NCBI GenBank assembly: GCA_015680685.1
Contig: MNCI01022555.1
Span: forward strand, 2,264 to 66,263
DNA: 64,000 nt
Origin: Gnetum montanum
Taxonomy: Eukaryota > Streptophyta > Gnetopsida > Gnetales > Gnetaceae
Direction of reading: 5' to 3'
Shown: positions 57,601 to 64,000 of the stretch, one piece after another
How the letters are laid out: the number at the start of each line of letters is the position of its first letter
How positions within the stretch are numbered: the stretch's first letter is position 1
Position numbers and translations under genes: made by a program
Notes under the pieces: model-generated
Databases searched by the model: none
Told to the model about the DNA's origin: nothing
The model's input: only the letters and a program-made list of their open reading frames with translations

Positions 57601-57621
57601 GAGGCTCTTCTTCTAGTACCA
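57601..57621 (-). other. ORF-LTR element primer binding site (candidate)
   Basis: The minus strand reads TGGTACTAGAAGAAGAGC right after a CA dinucleotide that can end the LTR (57623-57624). The gag ATG follows 80 bases later. The same motif type occurs in the Tat element. The tRNA is not assigned. Confidence 0.55.
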
Positions 57622-58664
57622 ATGAAAAGCTATTGTAGCCTACTTCTAATGCTAAAAGGAAATGTTTTTGGATGAAGGTTAGCCTTCATTTTAGTGTTAC
57701 TTAAAAGTAGTATTGTGGTAGAATTTAGATTAACTCTTTTATAGAGTATAGCTTTTTTATTAAACTCATTTTGGATGGTTTTTTTATCTCTATTTCCACA
57801 AAGGCATGGATTCCTCCAAATAGCCTTTTCTAGTAAATTAGCTTAAGTAACTAATTATAATTTAAGATTTATCTATGAGTAAAGAAAATCAATTTAATGA
57901 AATGTTATTTAAAAGCTATTACATTAATCATCTATCCATTCCTTTTAGTTATTTCTAAACATTAATAAATAATGTAAATATCTTTCCTAAAAGTTTAACC
58001 TTAAGTATTACAACATACACATATAGAAAATGGGTAGTTTAATACAAAAAGACAATCTTAAATTTTAAGCTATCTACTAGCTAACTTCCTAAAGCAGGAT
58101 CACAAAAGCTTTGCTAAACAAATTTGGAAGCTAAGAAAAATAAAATTATTCATGAAGCTTAGAACCATATAAAGATGAAAGTATTTCTATTCTAACTAAA
58201 TAAGAACTAACACTTACAAGAGCTATCTCATCCAATTAGGAAAACAAAAATAAGCTAAACCTTTACTTTATAAAGAAAATAGCCTATTCCAAAACTACCG
58301 ATCCATTCATGTGTAACTATGGAATATCAAAAATATATAATAAGGAAAAGATATTAACTAAAGATATTAAACTCAAAGATAATAGCCAAAAGAGATACAT
58401 AAAACATGCTTAGAGTGTCATTACAAAAAGATATTTATAAGCTATTTCTTCCTATCTTCAAAAAAGTCCTTCCTTCATACAATTCTACTATGGGCTTTAT
58501 ATAATAACCTTAGGTAATTAAAATAGTTGCAAAAATTAAATTTGTAAGTTCCTCACATTTTCTTCATATATCTACAAATCATTAACTAACTATTGAGCTT
58601 CTTGGTAGATCTTCTCCATTCACTAAACTTGGTACCCTAACATAGCCAACTACTGAACTTGGTA

Positions 58665-61433
58665 CCCTAACATAGAAAACTACTATGATTAATAAGGGCT
58701 TTGATAACTTGATTCATCAAATTAGGCTCAAAGTTATTAAGCATTTTAATAACTAACTTAGCACTATTTTCTCCAAAGCTTTACTTTGTTGTAGAATCAC
58801 TTATTTCACCCAAAGTAGCTCATAATCCATAATTGACTTGTGTAAATTCTAGCTTATTTTGAGAAGTCTCACACATGATGCCCATAATAGCCATCATCAT
58901 CAAATAGAGGAAGTTTTGTTTATACTAGGAGAGTTTCTTCATTTTATTTATTATCAGCTTACATAACTCATGAATCCTTTCCTCTAATTATGCGAATATA
59001 GCTTTTTTCCCTTTGATTTTGGTAATATATTTCCTTGTCTCTCCCATCCATTCTTTGCCATATTACATTTCAATGATTATCTCTTTATAATCTTGAAAGG
59101 TCAAGATGAGAGGAATCTCGAGCTTTTTCTTTTCTGACTTATTCTAACTCTGAGTTCATTAAAGCTACCCTTTCTTCTAGATTAGTTGTTACCTACTTCT
59201 TGTTCCCTAATAATGATTCTTTTATAGTTGCCATTGCTTTAAGCTACTTATTTTTCTCTCTTAGGTTCTTCATTTCCCCTGGTAGCTTAGATATTTCTTG
59301 CTCATTTTGTAGTAAAAACTCTTGCAACTTAGCTATCTAATTATTAGCTATTTGTCTCATGTCTTTAATTAGAGCATCTATAGTATTTGAAAACTCTCCA
59401 TATGATACTTTGAGCTTTTTCTTTTCTATGTATGGATCATCTTCCTTATATTCGAAGATGACACTAGCCTCTATTTCTACAACTATTAGAAGATTTTGGC
59501 TTAGTATAATCCTACCCACTTTCTCCCTAATATTAAAAGGCCAAGCTGATTACTTCATCAAGTAGCTAGAGGAGAATGTAAGAGTTGAGGATAAGCCCTC
59601 TCCTTCTTTCTACTTTTAGCATTGAAGCTCTAGAAGCTACTGCTATTGCTATTATTTTAACAATCTTTGTAGTTCTAGTTGTTTTTGCTATTGGAGCTCT
59701 ACTAGCCTTTATTGTTCTAATTACTTCTGTCACTCTTCTTCTACATGTACCAAATTAATTTTGCCTTTCCTTATTACCCTTACCTTGGCAAATTCTTCTC
59801 CATTAATAGGAAACCTCTCATTAGGCATGGCATTTTTCAGCTCTAAAAGTTTTCATGACAAGAAATTTTCTTTCATCATAACTAGACATTCTTCTAAGAA
59901 GTTCTTAGCCAAATTTTGTTCCCTTTCCTCCATCTATCGATAGAATTCTACTATAGAGATATCACAAGCTAAAGCAAGTAATTTCAATGATAAGCTCCTT
60001 TTTAGTTGCTTTAGGGTCTCTTCCTTGGCTTGATTTACTACCCTACCAAAGCTTTTTAAGTAGACTATGTCATTCTCATCAAGTTGATAAACCTTCCTAG
60101 TCTTGGTCATCAAATAAATCCTTCTCTATGCTAGGAAAAAACTATAGCACTCTTAGTATCTTCTTACCATGATCGTTAAGTGTTCATAATTGGTAAACTC
60201 ATGAAAGCCAAAGTTGAGAGGGAAAATCTCTCTATGCTTGTAGTCATGCCTAAGGGGACTATTCCATATCTATCTTCCTACATCTAATGCAACCAAATAA
60301 GGGGATAGAAACTTAGAAAGCTTGAAATACCTTCCTTTAAATCTTGTGATTAAGATATGAGTATATTGAGCATGAAGAAAAATGACTCCATGACACCTTC
60401 CCCTGATTTCATTCACTATTTTCTAGTTGACTCTTACTAGAAAAGCTCCTAGAATTAGCTTGATCAAATTAGGGTAAATATTATTTATTAGGAATTCTAA
60501 TGACTACATGTTGAAGAAGCTCCTCTAATAAATAGCTAGGAAGAAATCATATCAGGGGTCTTCTAGTTGAGCTCTTTATTACAAAGCATAAACTAAAAAA
60601 ATAGAAGTTTTTCTCTCTAGCGTAGGAACATCACTCAATGAGAAATCTAATAGAAAAGAGCTAAGGCTTAACTAAGCCCCTTGCTCTCGAATCGTAGACA
60701 AGCTTCTCTATAGGATATCACTCAACTAAATTGGAAAAAATGATTTATTTTTTCTAAAGCTACCTAGGCCTAGACATGATAATTAGATATAGTATTAATT
60801 TCATAGCTAGTAATAAAAGTTCAAAGTATAAAATAAATCTAGTGAGGAAACCTGACTTTTGAAGCTTTGGAATGGCATTTTTGTAACCTTGGGCCTTATC
60901 TAAGTTGGATTGTGGTAGCTTGATGCTTCTCCCAAACTCAAGATGGTGCCAAAAACTCCCACTAGGAACTTCCTCATTATAGTAGTAGGCTTCAACCTCT
61001 ATAATATCTAGCTCCATCAATCCATAGAGCTCATATGCTCTTTTTATGCTAATGTTAATGAAGCACTCACTATTATTCCTAAATCAAAGCTTGTTCTTCA
61101 TATATACTATTTCTACTACTAGGCTATTTATGACATCTCAAATAAAATTAGCCCTTAATTTTAAATCTAGCTAATGAATTCCTATCTTTTAGTACATTTC
61201 ACACCATTCTTCTATTGACTTCGTAGATAGTAAGCCTAATTTTTCTATGAGGTCATGATCTCCATCGAAGTTAAAAAGATCTGTTCTCTCTACCACCAAC
61301 TCCAATTTCACTATATCTATCCATTAGCAGAGCTAATAAATGTTTAAATTAAATCATTATAGATACTTAGAAAAGTGGGAGTGTTGACATCTTGGAATTT
61401 CTAAGAAATTTCTTCCTTCTCTTTGTGTGACAT
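58665..61433 (-). pseudogene. ORF A copy 3 (most complete)
   Basis: The minus-strand ATG at 61433-61431 starts MSHKEKEEI. The reading runs about 2.77 kb with stops: DLFNFDGDHDLIEKLGLLS near 61270, the open stretch 60760-61020 (EVEAYYYNEEVPSGSFWHHL ... KSGFLTRFI), VIFLHAQYTHILITRFKGRYF near 60380, DENDIVYL and EETLKQLKRSLSLKLLALA near 60080-59980, MPNERFPINGEEFAKVR near 59830, a Gln/Leu-rich part, IFEYKEDDPYIEKKKLKVSYG at 59440 (59337-59519 open), and a coiled-coil-like tail to about 58670. Expected protein about 900 residues. Not recognised. It sits inside the LTR after a TATA word, so it would be the first frame of a transcript from the 5' LTR. Confidence 0.5.
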
Positions 61434-61577
61434 CCCAAATTTCTCTACAACTTGAAGCTTTTCTGTGTTGTTAATTGCTGCTTAACATTTTGCCCTATTC
61501 TTGCTCTTAACTATACTCTCATCTTTAGCTTTGGATGTTAATTGCTATATGTTTGAAATATACCATAATCTTGCTCT

Positions 61578-61583
61578 TTATAT
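61578..61583 (-). promoter_or_regulatory. TATA word before ORF A copy 3
   Basis: The minus strand reads GGATATAAAGAGC, 145 bases before the ORF A ATG; the same arrangement stands at 41368-41373. It is the likely LTR promoter. Confidence 0.5.
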
Positions 61584-61879
61584 CCAAAGCTTAGCTCTTA
61601 AATTTACTTGCTTAAAACATGCTATGTAATTTAGTTTTTGCATGCATTAATCTTGTTTGAACTACAACATTTAATATGAAAAGTTAAAAAATCTTGTTAG
61701 CTTATGGAATCATCCTCGAATTTATTTCTAATGTTGATGTTTAAACTTTATGAATCCACTTGATGTGATGAAATGAATTCAAGCTTCTTTTTTAAACTAA
61801 TTTTAACTTATGTTATGCCTTCTTGTTAAGCTAGGTTAAAATTAAAATATGCATGGGTTCCATTCTTGGTGGATCTGAG

Positions 61880-62790
61880 CTTTGATGTGGCTTATAGAAC
61901 CACTCTCATAGAATCATTTTTGCACTCTACAAACTTGCTCTTCAAAGGAGCTGACATGGAAGAGTCATTTCTATGGTTATTCAAAGGGATAAATTTGGCT
62001 TCATATGTTGTTTCTATGAGTTGATCTGAAAGGTGCTAACATGGCAAAGAAACTAACATGGAAGATCTATTTTAATGTTTCTTCATAGAGCTAACTTCCC
62101 ATAGCACGAGTGAGTTCTACAAGCTTACATGAATGATGCTAATGTGACAGAGCTCACTCATAGAATTGAAATTTTAGTTTTAAGAACTTCATCTTCAAGA
62201 TGATATGGTAGTGGTATGCTACAATCCTAATTTTATTCTAGAGCATACATGCTAAATCTTGTTTATAAAACCATTTTTTAGTGTTACAAACCTTCTCTAT
62301 GAGCTAACATGGTATACCTGCTTCTTAGAATTTTTTCATAAAGTTACATTTTAGTTCTATGAATGTTAATTATAGGTTTTCCATCTAGCTTTGTAAAATC
62401 ATACTTAGCTTTCCAGCTTGTTGTAGAATAAATCTTGGTTCTCTAAACTCATTCTATAAAGGGCTTGACATGGTAGTGTGATTTTCATGTTCATTCATAG
62501 AATCACTTTTTGATTCTATAAACCATTTTTTTGAAGATCTTACATGGTATAATACATTAATGCTCTTCCAATTTTCATTTTATCAACAACATTTATTTGC
62601 ATCTTCTTTGAATGATGACATGACTTCTAGAACTATTTCTGCTTTTCACAATAGAGGCAAAATTTGGTTCTACAAATCTAAGTTCATGGTACAACTTACA
62701 TGTCAAATCCTCTTTTATATATCAACTAGTTTTAATTTTCTTCTCTTATAGGAACACTTCATAAATTCATTTTTTTGTTCTACACAACTA
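61880..62790. repeat. U3 tandem array of the ORF-LTR family (5' LTR)
   Basis: Same diverged units as 41640-42650 (GCTAACATGG / TAGAACCATTTTTGGTTCTA-type words). It is cut off at 62794 by the inserted right-hand element. Confidence 0.6.
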
Positions 62791-63234
62791 CATTTGATGA
62801 GTGGCGAGGTACCCCTACACTCAACCATACGAAATGAGCATACCACGCGCGATCCGGTCGAACTCCACAGACTAAATGCCTAAACACCCCATGGAACACT
62901 TGGGGTTAATCATTCATTATCTTCCCAAACTTACTTGTTGTTGTCACGGTGTATGGTTAAGTAAGTCTGAGGTATATGATTTTTATGGTCTTTTATGATT
63001 TTTCTCCTATGCTAAAGGTGAAGGGTTGAGAGGACTAACTAACTCTAACTAAGGACTAAGTCTAAATTAACTAGCGTCAGCATCCATTCCCACTTACTGT
63101 ACATACCTTGAACTGTGCAACTGTGGCTACCAAATGCTAATCGTTACTGGGATCACCACACGTAACGCACGTGCTCGAAGTGGTCATACTGAGGCACCTA
63201 ACTAGGAGGAAAGGGTTGAGAGAGCCTAACTAGC

Positions 63235-63470
63235 CTAAGTGCGATGAGCACCTGATTCCTTGACTAACCGTACACATCTAGGGCTACCACTGGGATTACC
63301 AAGCGTAGATCCTGGAATATGCCACTGGGTTACCAAGTAGTCACGATGCTCATAATCAAGTCATACTCATATCGCATGTGATGAGCAGCCGATTCCTTAA
63401 CTAGCTGTACACATCCTTAGATGCTCGTAATCAAGTTGTACTCGTACCGCATTCTAGGAAAGCAATAAAT
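63235..63470. repeat. Internal duplication in the right-hand LTR
   Basis: GATGAGCACCTGATTCCTTG at 63243 recurs as GATGAGCAGCCGATTCCTTA at about 63380, and GATGCTCATAATCAAG at 63348 recurs as GATGCTCGTAATCAAG at 63420. N1 and N2 LTRs lack this segment. Confidence 0.7.
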
Positions 63471-63686
63471 AAAATCCTATCCATTTTCTGCAAGATTTAT
63501 CCAATCAAGTTTGTCTTTATAGCCATACACAACTTGTGTTTAGGTACAATGTTGCTCGAATAAAGATCTGTTCACTCTAGGACTCCTACTGCGGGCACAT
63601 GGAAAATAATCTATCTCTGGAGTGATCAAACTGCCAAAGTTTCACTACTTCTAGCCAGGATGAGAAATGAGGGGAGTGCTACCTCT

Positions 63687-63694
63687 TATTTATA
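63687..63694 (-). promoter_or_regulatory. Right-hand LTR TATA box
   Basis: The minus strand reads TATAAATAAGAGG, as in the N2 LTRs. Confidence 0.7.
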
Positions 63695-63796
63695 TATTTG
63701 GCGGCAAACCACGATATCGCATATGCAATATCATAGGGGACAACGTGATATCGCGGTGGCCACGATATCATGGCTTGTGCATATCGCATCTCATCC

Positions 63797-64000
63797 TACC
63801 CCCATGACTGAATGAAAACTCGTCCTCGAGTTCCTTACAATAATATCAGGAAGGTATGGAATTATTGAGGGGAATGGAACTAATGGGATGACATGTGAAC
63901 AGATCATTATTACAAGACTTGACAAAACTGGTATTCATGACAACAAGGGTGAACACCTTATTACAATGACATCAGGCCTTTATTGGCAACTAAGAGAGAG
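63797..64000 (-). mobile_element. 3' internal end of the right-hand Athila-like element
   Basis: The minus strand carries the polypurine words CATGGGGGTA next to the LTR, then sequence complementary to N2 53631-53830 (AACTCGAGGACGAGTTTTCA, GGGATGACATGTGAAC on the plus strand). The element continues beyond the window, so whether it has pol cannot be told. Confidence 0.8.

Larger units (their letters stand above)
39476..62794 (-). mobile_element. ORF-LTR family Ty3/gypsy element, interrupted by N2
   Basis: Minus-strand order from 62794 downward is 5' LTR with ORF A, primer site (57601-57621), gag, protease, RNase H, [N2 insertion], RT, RNase H, integrase, a small basic frame, then the 3' LTR piece with a second ORF A. 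Both LTR pieces share the U3 repeat array, a TATA box and ORF A. The 5' LTR is broken by another element at 62795; the 3' LTR is cut at 39476 near the Tat LTR. The total LTR would be about 6.8 kb if the visible pieces are added. Confidence 0.65.
57623..62794 (-). repeat. ORF-LTR family 5' LTR, copy 3, interrupted at 62795
   Basis: From the CA end before the primer site up to the break at 62795, where the next element begins. It includes, in transcription order, the U3 array, a TATA word, ORF A and about 1 kb without a gene (57623-58660). At least 5.17 kb is visible; the rest of U3 is displaced beyond the window. Parallel to 8696-12822 and 39476-42650. Confidence 0.55.
62795..63796 (-). repeat. 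3' LTR of a third Athila-like element (right-hand element)
   Basis: Appears reversed: TGATGAGTGGCGAGGTACC at 62795 is the complement of the N2 LTR end, and the other end near 63796 reads (minus) GGATGAGATGCGATATG, matching TGATGGGATGCG of N2. The TATA box is at 63687-63694 and GATATC words at about 63712-63790. It is about 1.0 kb, longer than the N2 LTRs, because of extra sequence with internal duplications at 63235-63470. It interrupts the ORF-LTR 5' LTR. Confidence 0.85.

Noticed and set aside
1-64000. tRNA, rRNA, plastid or mitochondrial inserts, and endogenous pararetrovirus
   Set aside because: No cloverleaf with conserved T-arm words, no rRNA words, and no movement- or coat-protein-like region next to any RT; the RTs all lie in Ty3/gypsy order with integrase.

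Overview
This window is intergenic DNA from a large, repeat-rich plant nuclear genome. It is AT-rich, is made almost wholly of nested, decayed Ty3/gypsy LTR retrotransposons, and shows no intact single-copy host gene, tRNA, rRNA or CRISPR array. The lineages seen (Athila-like, Tat-like with two RNase H domains, a chromovirus fragment) point to a seed plant; the species cannot be told from sequence alone. Most coding remnants carry in-frame stops, often TAG where CAG or TGG is expected, as long-methylated repeats do.

Layout. 1-7371 (minus): Athila-like element A1 with 5' LTR, PBS, gag and pol, its 3' end lying off the left edge. 7372-~8695 (plus): chromovirus integrase tail, polypurine tract and LTR start. 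~8696-12822 (minus): LTR fragment of an element family called here the 'ORF-LTR' family, carrying a long unknown reading frame (ORF A). 12823-39455 (minus): Tat-like element whose parts run integrase, RNase H pair, RT, protease, gag, PBS and 5' LTR from low to high coordinate. It is split twice: by a complete pol-less Athila-like element N1 (14037-23008, plus, target duplication ATAAG), and between RT and protease by about 8.3 kb holding a plus-strand multi-exon gene remnant (29654-32855). 39476-62794 (minus): one ORF-LTR family element with 3' LTR piece, integrase, RNase H, RT, a second RNase H placed before RT, protease, gag, PBS and a 5' LTR of more than 5 kb. It is split by a second pol-less Athila-like element N2 (47721-54688, plus, target duplication GCCTT). 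62795-64000 (minus): 3' LTR and internal end of a third element of the same LTR family.

How the parts relate. A1, N1, N2 and the right-hand element share LTR ends (TGATGA...TCATCA), a tRNA-Asp-type primer site, a TATA box and gag. N1 and N2 lack any recognisable pol in sense orientation, so they probably depended on an A1-like partner. The most unusual material is (i) ORF A, which appears to lie inside the LTR of its family just after a conserved TATA box, (ii) the RNase H-before-RT order in the same family, (iii) the antisense spliced gene inside the Tat element, and (iv) arrays of GATATC palindromes in the U3 of the Athila-like LTRs. All calls come from reading the sequence by eye; no alignment or database search was run, and domain limits are approximate.
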